Assembly (NCBI GenBank): GCA_024707265.1
Contig: JANQAB010000009.1
Span: 124,001-188,000, forward strand
DNA: 64,000 nt
Source of the DNA: Sporocytophaga sp.
GTDB lineage: Bacteria > Bacteroidota > Bacteroidia > Cytophagales > Cytophagaceae
Reading direction: 5' to 3'
Part shown: piece by piece, positions 9,501-17,424 of the stretch
Position numbering within the stretch: position 1 is the first letter of the stretch
Layout: each line of letters begins with the position of its first letter
The notes under the pieces: model-generated
The model's input: only the letters and a program-made list of their open reading frames with translations
Databases searched by the model: none
What the model was told of the DNA's origin: nothing
Made by a program: the position numbers and the translations under genes

Positions 9501-10907
9501 ATTTTCTGCTTCACGCCGGACTAATCCAATTTCTTTTAAGGTTATTGAAAAACCTGACATATCGCTGTTTTCAGAAACTATGCTGAATACTCCATTGACG
9601 AAATAAGGCTTTACAGAAGTCAGCGTAAGATTTTCAAAAATAATTCCTTTGAACTTCGATTTATTTCCACCACCTGCATCAGGGTTAACAGATACTTCAC
9701 CATGAAGCACAGCGGTGGGGACAAATTTTTCATTCTGATATGCAAGTGTTATAGAAGAGCTTGGGTAGAGTTTCATTAAAGCGCCCCACATCGGTACTTC
9801 AAGTGAATCTCTGTTTTTAACTGATATCAGATAATTATTGCCTGACTGAATAACAGCTGTATAGTCCAGCTTCTGATCCTTTTTAGAAATTGGGACAACC
9901 AGAGCGCCTCTGAATCCTGCTCCGGTAAGTTTGTTGCATGTTAGCTGAACAGAAATTTCATCAACTGAAAAAGGCCAGTCTCCTACCGATCCTTCATCCA
10001 TAGGAATCACTCCTTTTCCGGTTATCCAGCCTGAGAACCCTGTTGGATCTATCAGAGCATTGGAAACCATTAGTTCTTTTCTCTGATTCGATTTTCCCGT
10101 TTCAAATTGTTTAGGGAGCTTTACAGAAAGCTGTTTTAAGTAAAAGCCTCGCCAGAGGTTCGTATTTCCAGTGATATCAGGATTGGTGTAATCTTTGGGA
10201 AATATCAATCCTAAAGGATTTGCAACATCACTCTGATCTACCCATGCGTCCTGAACATAGAAGTCAAAACCTGCAAGTTCAGGAACCTGAAAAGGTGAAA
10301 TACTGACTTTTGCAAGCATATTGCTGAAATCACTCATTTGGGTCTCGAAATCGGCTCTTACTCTTGCTGGCTCTGGTGCTATATTTCCATCGGGATTTAC
10401 TGGAATCAGAAAATCCCGGCAGAATTCAAATGTACCCTGAACACCCATGCCTGTAAAGCCATTGCAGTCAAACTCCACAAAGGTCTTCCTTTCACTCCCT
10501 TTTAGGGTAAGCTTTAATTTATTATTGATCCTTATCGGTATGTCAACTGCAAGATTAAGTCTTGCAACACTGGCTCCTTTTATTCCATTAGGTGTGATGG
10601 ATATTTTTGATCCTGAAAAGGCAAGTAAATCTCCGGTTGCAGGTACTTCCACCATTGATGAAGCAGAAATATAAGATGGGCCTTCGGAGTTTAAAACAAT
10701 ACTATCTATTCCTACAAGATAATCCTGACCTCCCATGCTTTTTGACAAGCCAATTGGCATATCGGTAGGTAAAGCAGGATTCATCTGGTTTATAATCCTT
10801 CCTTCTTCCATAATAGCTGCATGAATGATTCCTGCATTGGAATAGGAATCCTGAGCAACAGCAATACCGGCAAAAAACAGAAGGAGAATAGATAGTATTG
10901 TTTTCAT
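6537..10907 (-). CDS. Very large secreted protein of unknown function
   Basis: 1456 residues with a clear signal peptide (MKTILSILLLFFAGIAVAQ). I do not recognise an enzymatic domain. The middle (about residues 340-900) is rich in alternating beta-strand patterns with Gly-rich turns, including a GFGLYGFGGGLYHH segment near 605. The part after ~1030 has IPT/Ig-like sandwich patterns with VKEFKVYKG and ASFKPFDILPGKASLKT. There is no T9SS sorting domain. It lies in a minus-strand run with lipoproteins, a fibronectin protein and a SprB adhesin, and with the barrel/TANFOR/toxin genes upstream. Proteins of this size and layout recur in Bacteroidota beside TANFOR proteins as far as I recall. My inference is a structural component of a surface apparatus. 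Confidence 0.7.
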   Translation of the reverse strand: MKTILSILLLFFAGIAVAQDSYSNAGIIHAAIMEEGRIINQMNPALPTDMPIGLSKSMGGQDYLVGIDSIVLNSEGPSYISASSMVEVPATGDLLAFSGSKISITPNGIKGASVARLNLAVDIPIRINNKLKLTLKGSERKTFVEFDCNGFTGMGVQGTFEFCRDFLIPVNPDGNIAPEPARVRADFETQMSDFSNMLAKVSISPFQVPELAGFDFYVQDAWVDQSDVANPLGLIFPKDYTNPDITGNTNLWRGFYLKQLSVKLPKQFETGKSNQRKELMVSNALIDPTGFSGWITGKGVIPMDEGSVGDWPFSVDEISVQLTCNKLTGAGFRGALVVPISKKDQKLDYTAVIQSGNNYLISVKNRDSLEVPMWGALMKLYPSSSITLAYQNEKFVPTAVLHGEVSVNPDAGGGNKSKFKGIIFENLTLTSVKPYFVNGVFSIVSENSDMSGFSITLKEIGLVRREAENMIGLHFGVDVHMMKDDEGGFSGKGALTVFGKYPEGGSIRDGFKFDHVELNRLVLDVSNEAYTIHGELDIYKKDEVYGNGFRGYVNATFQPGIGVRATAQFGNVKGMRYWYVDALVMLPSGIPCGPGFGLYGFGGGLYHHMRRADMNNPKLDNAPVASNSELPISGQTKAQLVDLQPPPSGTKYVPDEKTFLGLKATVVAGTFPSAQAFNLDATFEIAFTDKCGVRYIAFDGKGYFMTELTQRNNPPIMANVGISMDFENQVLHGNFDVYINVNNTIRGIHPKNLAGGAVMHFEKGSWYINIGTPDNRLGLNFMGMFTATSYFMVGTNIPGMPPPPENVSGILGGADLNFMRDENALGKGNGFCFGASFDANTGKKQFLIFYGQFAAGAGFDIMLKNYGKNVQCVNGGKLGINGWYASGQSYAYLQGELGIHVDLLFTKGDYKILDIGAAAVLQAKLPNPTFLKGTVGGYYNILNGMVKGNCKYELTIGEQCQMTGGGSVVEGIKVISELSPKTGDGNINVFNNPQAAFNLAIDKSFDMEDMDGRVKTFRAIVKEFKVYKGTSEIAGSVEWNEANDVASFKPFDILPGKASLKTIVKAGFEEKINGVWQQVLVNNKPVEEVLEASFTTGDAPDNIPLSNVKYSYPAINQYNFLKGEYGQGYIQLLKGQDELFEQDVQWIKKLRFVKAGESTGVTTDFQYNTDGNTVLFSIPQTLENGKIYSLQLINLPASQAMKVDANVKSNDKALSSDVDGAMASISSKSIDGTRDVLEEKVFYQAGLKTSKYNTFSEKIKTLSVSEPWTYPIYNYRGLDEMGVNISGDETFDKYEISGNASILKLIDGQAGTNNSWYSRDIYPLLYEQYPLNGTGFITWRNTEDLGLPPLKAIEIRQSSADKILTENEMNSGVAEGTPAYAQVIYNLPFYMYKDYAELQQKAAILMTQNISSKKIHNLIYTPFPQLTQGKYDVTLNYTLPGLKKVSSSYKLQFRYY

Positions 10908-10934
10908 TGTTATAGAAAATATTAAAAAAAAATA

Positions 10935-11723
10935 TTACTTACACCTATATAAAAATCCTATTTCTGTCATAAAATATGGCTCAGAAGGATTTCTTGAGGA
11001 TATTGCTACAAAACCATACTTAGTTACCAATCCATCAGAGTTTAGCTGATAGGAATATGTCGTAGAAAAAGTGCTCCCATCAGGGCGAACATCAATGTCG
11101 CTTTCAACTAAATTTTTATTGCCTTTGCCAAAAAGATCTGGAATTCCCAGGTCATTTATAAAATTAAATCCTTTATTCTCTAGCGTTGAATATGTATAAG
11201 TGGTTATCGATTTACCATCCCAACCAATAAATTCCTGCGTTTTTAAATTGCCATCCTGATACTTAAATATGGCTGTGTCATTTCGAGAGGGGTCTTTGTA
11301 AACATCCATGATGCGGTATCCATCATTGTCGTATGTGAAAAGAGTAGTATCATATCTAGTATAATCATGATAATATATTATATACTTGCTCTTAATATAT
11401 CCTTTCTCATTTAATAGATACTCTCCATGGTCCTTCAACTTTCCATCCCGATAACTATCCAATATGATTTTATTGTCCGAGTAGGTGACAGTTGAGTACC
11501 CTATAAGATTTCCAGTTGAATCATATTCCTCAGTTTTAATAATTCTATTTTGGTCGTCGTAGATAGCAATCCCTTTTCCTCCATCTTCTAAGAATGTAGA
11601 ATCTGGTAAACAAGTAATCGTATGTGATCCGGAAGGCCCCGCATCATTGTCTTTCCTGCAGGCTGTAAATGCTAGCATAATTGAACATATTCCAAAAGCT
11701 AAGGTTAAAAGTTGTTTTTTCAT
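10935..11723 (-). CDS. Lipoprotein with YD-like beta-strand repeats
   Basis: A 262-residue lipoprotein; the signal ends in the lipobox LAFTAC with Cys22 as the acylation site, followed by charged residues (RKDND). The mature part has repeated strand-turn units such as YDDQNRIIKTEEYDSTGN, YLLNEKGYIKSKY and TYDNDGYRI, which resemble the YD/RHS-type and DUF4595-type wound beta repeats of Bacteroidota lipoproteins. It ends 27 bp before the start of the 1456-residue protein gene on the same strand and begins 44 bp after the next lipoprotein, so an operon is likely. A ligand or enzyme role cannot be read from the sequence. Confidence 0.75.
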   Translation of the reverse strand: MKKQLLTLAFGICSIMLAFTACRKDNDAGPSGSHTITCLPDSTFLEDGGKGIAIYDDQNRIIKTEEYDSTGNLIGYSTVTYSDNKIILDSYRDGKLKDHGEYLLNEKGYIKSKYIIYYHDYTRYDTTLFTYDNDGYRIMDVYKDPSRNDTAIFKYQDGNLKTQEFIGWDGKSITTYTYSTLENKGFNFINDLGIPDLFGKGNKNLVESDIDVRPDGSTFSTTYSYQLNSDGLVTKYGFVAISSRNPSEPYFMTEIGFLYRCK

Positions 11724-11767
11724 TTTTTGTGTTTTTGAGTTGTTTAAAAATTATAAGATTAAATATT

Positions 11768-12580
11768 CTATTGTTCATGCCATTTTAGAAAAACTAATGC
11801 CGAGTCACTTTTAAATATATCTTTGATAACTATTGAGTCTGGAAACGGCTTAGGTGTTCGATCTGGTATCAGATACTGTGAATACAATTCCAATTGACTT
11901 GTCCTTACATTTTGGTTAAAGTCCATCAGATAGAGCGTTGATAATCCTTTTGGATTAATAAAAATTTTGCCCTTTCCATCTATTTCAAGTGGCAATGATG
12001 CTTTTGTCAAATAAAAGGGTAGTTGGTTTTCATCAAATGGATCTTTACCATTAACCAGTAATCTCATTGTGAACGATGGTACATACTCAAGAATTGAGCT
12101 TCCTAAATATTTAATTTTAGTGATTTCCAATCTCTGATAAGGAGGATATACAGTAATCGACTTTGTTGTAGATCTTATTATAGTATCTTTCGGAGATACA
12201 AATTTATATTCCAGTTTTACTTTATATATTCCGGGAGAATTAAAGTAAGTTAAATATTCAGTATCTCTTTCGGTTATTATTGAATCATTTATTGAAAAAG
12301 TACGAATCAATTTACTTTCATGTGTATATGATCCGATTGGCCAATTTTGTATAATAAAGACACGTATGGGTGCTCTAAATAAAGAGGCATTAGTATCTCT
12401 GTACGAAGTTTCTATTGAAATTGTAGGATTGAATTCATTAAAGTATTGAATGAATTCTTGATCCACCTGTTGATAAGGTTTAAGCGTAGGTGTTGGATCA
12501 TTTTTATCCTTTTGTTTGCAATATGACAATGAAAAAAGGATCATAAGTAGCGCAATTCTTCCGATAGTGGTTTGGTTCAT
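11768..12580 (-). CDS. Lipoprotein of unknown function
   Basis: A 270-residue lipoprotein with lipobox LSYC (Cys21) followed by KQKDKNDPTP, a typical flexible linker. The mature domain is all-beta in look, with a PKD-like segment (FVSPKDTIIRSTTKSITVYP) preceding a second sandwich. No catalytic motif is visible. It is the first gene of the short lipoprotein pair that leads into the 1456-residue gene, and the 400 bp upstream has no gene on this strand, so a promoter probably lies there. Confidence 0.7.
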   Translation of the reverse strand: MNQTTIGRIALLMILFSLSYCKQKDKNDPTPTLKPYQQVDQEFIQYFNEFNPTISIETSYRDTNASLFRAPIRVFIIQNWPIGSYTHESKLIRTFSINDSIITERDTEYLTYFNSPGIYKVKLEYKFVSPKDTIIRSTTKSITVYPPYQRLEITKIKYLGSSILEYVPSFTMRLLVNGKDPFDENQLPFYLTKASLPLEIDGKGKIFINPKGLSTLYLMDFNQNVRTSQLELYSQYLIPDRTPKPFPDSIVIKDIFKSDSALVFLKWHEQ

Positions 12581-12984
12581 ATATTAACTTTATTAGAGTT
12601 ATTTCTTAAAATCAATTGTAATTAAAATTATGTGACATTACCTTTGAATATTCAATTATGTGAATCAATCTTGTACTATCTTTTTTATCAAGTATCTTCT
12701 CTTTATTCCAGTTGTTTGGAAAAAATGAAGCCCCCCTTGATTATTTGCCTTTACTATTTCTACACCGTCTGACTTTATAATAATTGGTTTAGCTTCAAAT
12801 ACTAGAAGCATCGTCTACTCCTGAAGTAAAATCACAAGAAATATTAATGTGGTGTCAGCTCTTCCGACGTGATTTTTTTAACCGCATCAAAAATATATCA
12901 AACTCCTTGCTCAAAACATTGTGTCGAATCGAAAGATCCGACACCGCAGGAATTTACCAATTACTAAAAGAACATTTACTTTAC
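12581..12984. other. Gene-poor gap with one hairpin repeat
   Basis: About 400 bp without a supportable gene. It contains the GTGTCGAATC hairpin copy listed separately and presumably the promoter of the lipoprotein gene that starts at 12580. No other structure stood out. Confidence 0.5.
12921..12944. repeat. Short hairpin with GAAA loop, copy 1
   Basis: The left arm GTGTCGAATC is followed by GAAA and the right arm GATCCGACAC, giving a 10-bp stem with one G-T type mismatch and a GNRA tetraloop. A second copy is at 15644. Both sit between genes in the immunity-like array. Confidence 0.65.
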
Positions 12985-13398
12985 CTAAGATTTAATATCT
13001 GGGAAAATCATCTGATCTAGTAATTCAAGAGCATTGTTAATAGTAATCTTACTTTCTTCTTTAATAGTTCGATCATTTCTTAAATCCAACAATAATTCAA
13101 TTGCATCCATATATTTATTTTGAACCGCAATGTCAAAATCTTCGTACTTCTTTTTTAATTCAATTAAATATTGACGTTCCAACTGTTTTTCTTCGGAAGT
13201 TTTGATTTTCCATTCTAATTCCCTTTTTTCCCTTTGAACTGCTTTAAGTTTTAAAAAATGTTCTTTATTCTCCTCTAAAAAATATCATATTCTTCTTTAT
13301 TAGAGAACTTAGCATTTTTAAAAAATCATTTTTTTTTCCTCGATATTGAGCCTTTCTATCTCTGTCAATATCTCTTTCATTATAGTTCTGTCAGCCAT
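12985..13398 (-). pseudogene. Decayed coiled-coil gene, several frameshifts
   Basis: The last 65 codons (12985-13182) form an open frame, but the coding pattern goes on upstream. From an ATG at 13398 the sequence reads MADRTIMKEILTEIERLN and then IEEKK, shifts frame at an A-run near 13330, reads NAKFSNKEEYDIF, meets a TAG, and resumes in a third frame with EENKEHFLKLKAVQREKREL into the surviving C-terminal part. Joined, it would be a helical, Glu/Lys-rich protein of about 137 residues. The breaks lie in or near homopolymers. It is the last member of the immunity-like array; no family recognised. Confidence 0.55.
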
Positions 13399-13615
13399 AT
13401 AGTTCTAATTGGTTTCATAAAATCTATTCCTAGATCTATCAGACCGAAAGCATTCCCAATGCACTAAACCTGACGTTTCCTTAATTTCCATATCTTTTGT
13501 AAAGCATCTATATTCAGTTGTTATTGACAGATTAAGATCAGAGAGTCACAAACCTGAAAAGATGTGCTGTCTGCTTTCCTGCTTAAAGCTAAGCCAACAC
13601 AGCAGTTCGCTTGAT

Positions 13616-14155
13616 TTAAAACAATACTTCTTTGTATGGTCGATTTTCCCAAGAGGAATACATTTTATAAAAACTATCTTTTAGTTCTTTAAAATCCATT
13701 TTTCCTGAAGCATCAATTACATTTTTAAAGACATAATAGTCAATATGTCCCATCTGATCGAACCCACTTTTTTCATTAATTAGATCTCTCTCCATTACAA
13801 GTATTGCATACAACCGAAGTAAGCTCGGCACTTCTAATTTATCACCTTTTTCTAGCTCTAGAATAACTTTAATTACTTGATTGTAAAAATCAATCACATT
13901 CTCGCAATATGCCCAATCTTTTTGTTTACCACCGCTCTCACTATCCCATCTCTTCATTTTTTGTAATGAAAGTATTCTTTTTTGCTGCTTTTCATTATCA
14001 GTTAACTCTTTCCACTTCAGGTCGTCTTTAAACCTGTCAAGCATAGCTATCTCTTGCCTAATATTTCTTTTTTCAGATTCCGAAAGCTCACTTTGGGACA
14101 ATAACTGATTGTATCTCAGTGATAATAATTGATACTGATCTAGTCTTTCTTTCAT
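13616..14155 (-). CDS. Putative immunity protein paired with ART toxin fragment
   Basis: 179 residues, largely alpha-helical, rich in Lys/Glu, with the segment WAYCENVIDFYNQVIKVILE in the middle. No named family recognised. The start ATG overlaps the stop of the preceding ADP-ribosyltransferase fragment (TAATG arrangement), which is the usual coupling of a polymorphic toxin tip and its immunity gene. The immunity role is inferred from that position only. Cytoplasmic: no signal peptide or membrane segment. Confidence 0.55.
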   Translation of the reverse strand: MKERLDQYQLLSLRYNQLLSQSELSESEKRNIRQEIAMLDRFKDDLKWKELTDNEKQQKRILSLQKMKRWDSESGGKQKDWAYCENVIDFYNQVIKVILELEKGDKLEVPSLLRLYAILVMERDLINEKSGFDQMGHIDYYVFKNVIDASGKMDFKELKDSFYKMYSSWENRPYKEVLF

Positions 14156-14430
14156 TAATTCAATTCTTTAATATGTATTTCTCTAATTAAGGGATCATCA
14201 GGCATAAACCTGGGACGGTACGATTTTGAAATAATTTCAAACCTTGTTTTCGATTTAAATAAAATCTCACTTTCAAAGGCTGAAGAAATTTCACCAATAG
14301 ATTTTCCAGACTTAGGCTCTATTACAAGTACTACATTACCTCCTTTTCTACTCATAAAATCATCCGTTATATCTGTTTCCAAAGAACTAGAAATAAAGTT
14401 ATCATAAGTATAACTATCTCCAACTTCCAT
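14155..14430 (-). pseudogene. Orphan C-terminal tip of an ADP-ribosyltransferase toxin
   Basis: Ninety-one codons matching the second half of R-S-E class ADP-ribosyltransferase (ART) toxin domains. GDSYTYDNFISSSL holds the F-x-S-S-S (STS-like) strand. VVLVIEPKSGKSIGEIS leads to ESEILFKSKTRFEII, whose E-S-E is the ARTT-loop E-x-E catalytic motif. The first half of the domain, including the conserved Arg and NAD-binding strand, is missing. The frame runs upstream through a hairpin repeat (14436-14504), which encodes the meaningless NPQVNKLAIIGRQKSN stretch. So this is a toxin tip left behind after loss or replacement of its 5' part. It is followed without a gap by its presumed immunity gene. 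Confidence 0.7.
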
Positions 14431-14435
14431 ACCCT

Positions 14436-14504
14436 GCTCTGGCAGAAGTCTATTTGACTTCTGCCTACCAATGATAGCAAGTTTATTAACTTGCGGATTC
14501 AAAG
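14436..14504. repeat. Two-hairpin dispersed repeat, diverged copy
   Basis: A diverged copy of the repeat also seen at about 28.78, 31.12, 33.12 and 37.26 kb. The first hairpin has arms GGCAGAAGTC and GACTTCTGCC; the second has arms GCAAGTT and AACTTGC. Here the repeat directly abuts the broken end of the ADP-ribosyltransferase fragment. Confidence 0.7.
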
Positions 14505-14557
14505 ATTGCGAGGATACGATTTTATGAATATGATCATTTTATTGCATAATCTCATTT

Positions 14558-14875
14558 TCATTGTTGGCTTTGTCGACTCTCTCTGTCTTGCAAAATGAAA
14601 AGCCATTCTTTCAACATCTTATAAATATCTTCAGTAGACTCTTCACCGATGACACCATCAAAATCCTCGATTTGGGCAATGTCCTTATCAAAACCGACAA
14701 CAATAACATTTTTGCTAAATGAAGAATTTTCATATTTCCCATTTAACACATTCTCTATATCAGTTAATATGTTGGATAATTCCTCTCGATTAAAATTATT
14801 CAACTCTCCTGAGAGTATCCAATATTTTTCGTTTTCTAACCTTATTTGGCCATTACTATTTATTTCGTATTTCAT
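14558..14875 (-). CDS. Small acidic protein, putative immunity protein
   Basis: 105 residues, acidic, starting MKYEINSNGQI and containing a strand-helix layout with FNREELSNILTDIENVLNG and EESTEDIYKMLKEWLF. No named family recognised. It is cytoplasmic and compact, in the size range of immunity proteins. It lies in a row of such genes on the toxin strand, 3 bp downstream of a decayed small frame. Function is inferred from context only. Confidence 0.5.
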   Translation of the reverse strand: MKYEINSNGQIRLENEKYWILSGELNNFNREELSNILTDIENVLNGKYENSSFSKNVIVVGFDKDIAQIEDFDGVIGEESTEDIYKMLKEWLFILQDRESRQSQQ

Positions 14876-14878
14876 ATC

Positions 14879-15076
14879 TTAAAGTTTAGGAAAATAAGAA
14901 CCAATTGAGCCATCAGTATTTAAGTAAAAATGAATTTCAACTTTTCCATTTTTTGAAAAACCAAAGTATTCGAAAGTGTTATCCCATAACAGGTTTTTAA
15001 ATGCTCAATATTTTTCTATACTTCTTTCACTTTTAAAATATGTTAACTTTACAACAAATTTCTGTATAAGTCTCAT
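14879..15076 (-). pseudogene. Small coding remnant with an in-frame TGA
   Basis: An ATG at 15076 overlaps the stop of the upstream gene (TGATGA). It opens a frame of 23 codons (ending SERSIEKY), then a TGA at 15005, then 41 more in-frame codons to a TAA just 3 bp before the next start. The second part (NLLWDNTFEYFGFSKNGKVE and FYLNTDGSIGSYFPKL) reads like a beta-rich small domain end. It is either a nonsense mutation in a ~65-residue protein or the leftover end of a toxin domain. The overlapping start favours a small gene. Confidence 0.45.
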
Positions 15077-15555
15077 CACGGCCAGTACCAGTCTTGACGA
15101 GGAGAGCTTTCAGGAATGTCTTTTGGAAGATTTTCTTCAATGAATTTAACTAATGATGTATCCTTAAACCATTTATTTGGGATACTCCAAAAACAAATAG
15201 TATCTTCAGTTTTATACTCTTCAAATATTAACTTTGCATCCTCTATCATATTTTCATAAATATTTGGTTCAACTATACTTAATTTAATACCTCCATCATA
15301 AAGATTAGGATTTATTTGATGATTGCCTTTAAGAATAGTCCAATCGGGATTAATTTTCATATTATCAGAACTTAAATTAATGTGATAAAAATGATTTACT
15401 ATAATCTTAGCATCTAATCTTCTATAATCCATCATTAAGCCAAATTCAAAATATTTTTCGTTTTCATCATACCCCAACTTTAACAGATTTCTCCATTCTC
15501 CCCAAACGCCCTCTTTATCCCAAAGGGTTTTAAGTTTATTTATATTTATTTTCAT
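15076..15555 (-). CDS. Putative immunity protein
   Basis: 159 residues, cytoplasmic, with strands and aromatic residues typical of small immunity folds (GVWGEWRNLLKLGYDENEKY at the start, CFWSIPNKWFKDTSLVKFI near the end). No catalytic motif or named family recognised. It lies in the minus-strand row downstream of the nuclease toxin. Its stop overlaps the ATG of the next small frame, which suggests translational coupling. Confidence 0.5.
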   Translation of the reverse strand: MKININKLKTLWDKEGVWGEWRNLLKLGYDENEKYFEFGLMMDYRRLDAKIIVNHFYHINLSSDNMKINPDWTILKGNHQINPNLYDGGIKLSIVEPNIYENMIEDAKLIFEEYKTEDTICFWSIPNKWFKDTSLVKFIEENLPKDIPESSPRQDWYWP

Positions 15556-15643
15556 AGTTTTAAAAAATTAATGGCCCATAACTTTCGACCTGACATTTAG
15601 TACTGCATCAGGAATATATCGAATTTCAACTCCATTGATTGAT

Positions 15644-15667
15644 GTGTCGAATCGAAAGATCTGACAC
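15644..15667. repeat. Short hairpin with GAAA loop, copy 2
   Basis: GTGTCGAATC, GAAA, GATCTGACAC: same hairpin as at 12921 with one base difference in the right arm. The two copies bracket three immunity-like genes and the ART fragment. Confidence 0.6.
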
Positions 15668-15700
15668 TATAAGAAAATAACTTGAGTTTAAATCGATTTA

Positions 15701-16126
15701 TCATATTAGCTTAATTTCGGAATCGCTAAGATTAAAATGGTTTAAAATGTTTAGTGCATTTTGAGAGACTATTAATTTATTCTTTGGAGCCTTACCAAAA
15801 TCATCTTTACCAGCTTCTCCTTTTATTTTAAGCCAATAAAATTGGGGCAGTTCTTTATTTGGATACAGCTCTTTAAACATATCAGAAATCTCAAGTTTAA
15901 AATTTTCGAATTCAATACCACTAATCTTTGCCTTTTCTAATTCTAGCATGAGCGCTTTTGTCACAATAAAGCAGGATGAAATCTTTAACAAATCTCCACC
16001 AAGCCATCCATCAAAGATGACATGGAGCTTAGTTATAGGCCAAGGCATTATGCTTTGATCATATTTGGTTTCTTTTCCAAGTTGTCCAGGAACTTCAGGA
16101 TCAATTTTATAAAAGAGTTTATTCAT
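15701..16126 (-). CDS. Immunity-like protein (polymorphic-toxin associated type)
   Basis: 141 residues. The segments VPGQLGKETKYDQSIMPWP, LHVIFDGWLGGDLL, CFIVTKAL and LPQFYWLKIKGEAGKDDFG recall a conserved family of small proteins that I associate with polymorphic toxin loci in Bacteroidota; I cannot give its Imm number with certainty. It is cytoplasmic, with no signal peptide. It is third in line after the nuclease toxin on the same strand, with about 190 bp of gene-free sequence before it. Confidence 0.55.
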   Translation of the reverse strand: MNKLFYKIDPEVPGQLGKETKYDQSIMPWPITKLHVIFDGWLGGDLLKISSCFIVTKALMLELEKAKISGIEFENFKLEISDMFKELYPNKELPQFYWLKIKGEAGKDDFGKAPKNKLIVSQNALNILNHFNLSDSEIKLI

Positions 16127-16319
16127 TTAAAATCTTCTTAAAGATTAGACGTATTTATATTTTCTTGGACTTCAATCCTCTAAAAATGCAAATAAACCTT
16201 TAACCCAAAGAATATACTTGTTTATTTATAATAGAATCATAAAATTTCATCTCTACCACCTAAGTAAATTCTACTTCCAATTGTGATAGCTTCACAGTAA
16301 TTAACATTTTAACGATATG

Positions 16320-16775
16320 CTAAATATTCTGTTCTAAATGTCTCTTACTATTCTGTACAATGGAACTCAGGAAGTTTCCTTTATTTCTGCTAAAAAGAGC
16401 AGTCGTCATACTGAATGGGCTAAAAGGAGCCAATGATGAATCTTTTACTTTGATAACAGGTAACCCGTAAAAAGCACCCTTTTCATCATCCAATTCAATA
16501 TCCCAGTAGGCATTCTTAATATTTCTTGTAAAAACAGTTCCTATATATCGACCTATGCGATCTAAAAGAAATTTATTCTCTTCCGTCTTAATATTCTCTC
16601 TATTATAATTTTCTAATAAATACTTTTCGAGTGAATCAAGAGAAGATATTTTAAAATCAAGATTATTGGCAAGTTCCTTAGGTAACTCACTTTTGAGTTC
16701 GTTAATTTGATCGGGTATGAAAGTAACCCAAGTTTCAAAATCTTCTTCCCTTCTTGTTTTTTCTAATTGATTCAT
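16320..16775 (-). CDS. Putative immunity protein, paralogue of the next gene upstream
   Basis: 151 residues and clearly homologous along its whole length to the gene at 16963-17421. They share EDFETWVTFIPDQI versus DDFEAWVTFIPDEV, RYIG-TF-RNI, SYWDIELDDEK or AYWDIELDDEK, LPVIKVKD and LAPFSP. Both are cytoplasmic. A duplicated immunity gene behind a toxin gene is a common pattern and can give protection against variant toxins. About 190 bp separate the copies and hold no convincing frame. Confidence 0.65.
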   Translation of the reverse strand: MNQLEKTRREEDFETWVTFIPDQINELKSELPKELANNLDFKISSLDSLEKYLLENYNRENIKTEENKFLLDRIGRYIGTVFTRNIKNAYWDIELDDEKGAFYGLPVIKVKDSSLAPFSPFSMTTALFSRNKGNFLSSIVQNSKRHLEQNI

Positions 16776-16962
16776 GATTTAATTTATAATAAAACTATTA
16801 ATCGTTTTCTTAACGGATCAATCTTTCATAATTCACTTTCCTTAATATCGTCCTTAAGCCAAATTTTAAATTCTATAAACTATTTCAAAAAGATATTATT
16901 GAAAACTTCTGTTCGATGCTCAAAATAGGAGAAAGAACAAGTGGTTTTAATTTCCTTTGTAA

Positions 16963-17421
16963 CTAATTAGATTTTTTCTCTATAACTTTTCTTGTGTTTT
17001 CTAAAATGCTACTTAAAAAAGTACCTCTTTCACGGTCCAGTGTAGTTGTTACTAACATGTGTGGAGAAAAAGGAGCAAGATTTATATCTTTTATTTTTAT
17101 TACTGGAAGCGTATAATATACATCCTTTTCATCATCTAACTCTATATCCCAATATGAGGTAGGTATATTTCTTTTAAATGTTAAGCCTATATATCTTGCT
17201 AATCGATCTAATAAAATTTTATTTTCTGCATTAACAAAGGTCTCGCTAGAATAGCTCTGCAATAGGTATTTTTCTAAGTTGTTCAGTGAATTTATAGAAT
17301 AGTCTAATGTTTCTGAAAGTTCTTTAGGTAACATTTTTTTTAATTCAGCTACTTCATCTGGTATAAAAGTTACCCAAGCTTCAAAATCGTCTTTGCGTCT
17401 TTCTTTTTCCTCTTTATTCAT
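16963..17421 (-). CDS. Putative cognate immunity protein of the PD-(D/E)xK toxin
   Basis: 152 residues, mixed helix and strand, with FIPDEVAELKKMLPKELSE, RYIGLTFKRNIPTSYWDIEL and IKIKDINLAPFSPHML as the most conserved parts when compared with its paralogue at 16320. Its ATG lies 3 bp after the TAG (17425-17427) that would end the frame-corrected toxin, so toxin and immunity gene were built as a unit. The immunity function is inferred from this arrangement and from the duplication, not from a recognised family. Confidence 0.65.
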   Translation of the reverse strand: MNKEEKERRKDDFEAWVTFIPDEVAELKKMLPKELSETLDYSINSLNNLEKYLLQSYSSETFVNAENKILLDRLARYIGLTFKRNIPTSYWDIELDDEKDVYYTLPVIKIKDINLAPFSPHMLVTTTLDRERGTFLSSILENTRKVIEKKSN

Positions 17422-17424
17422 ATC

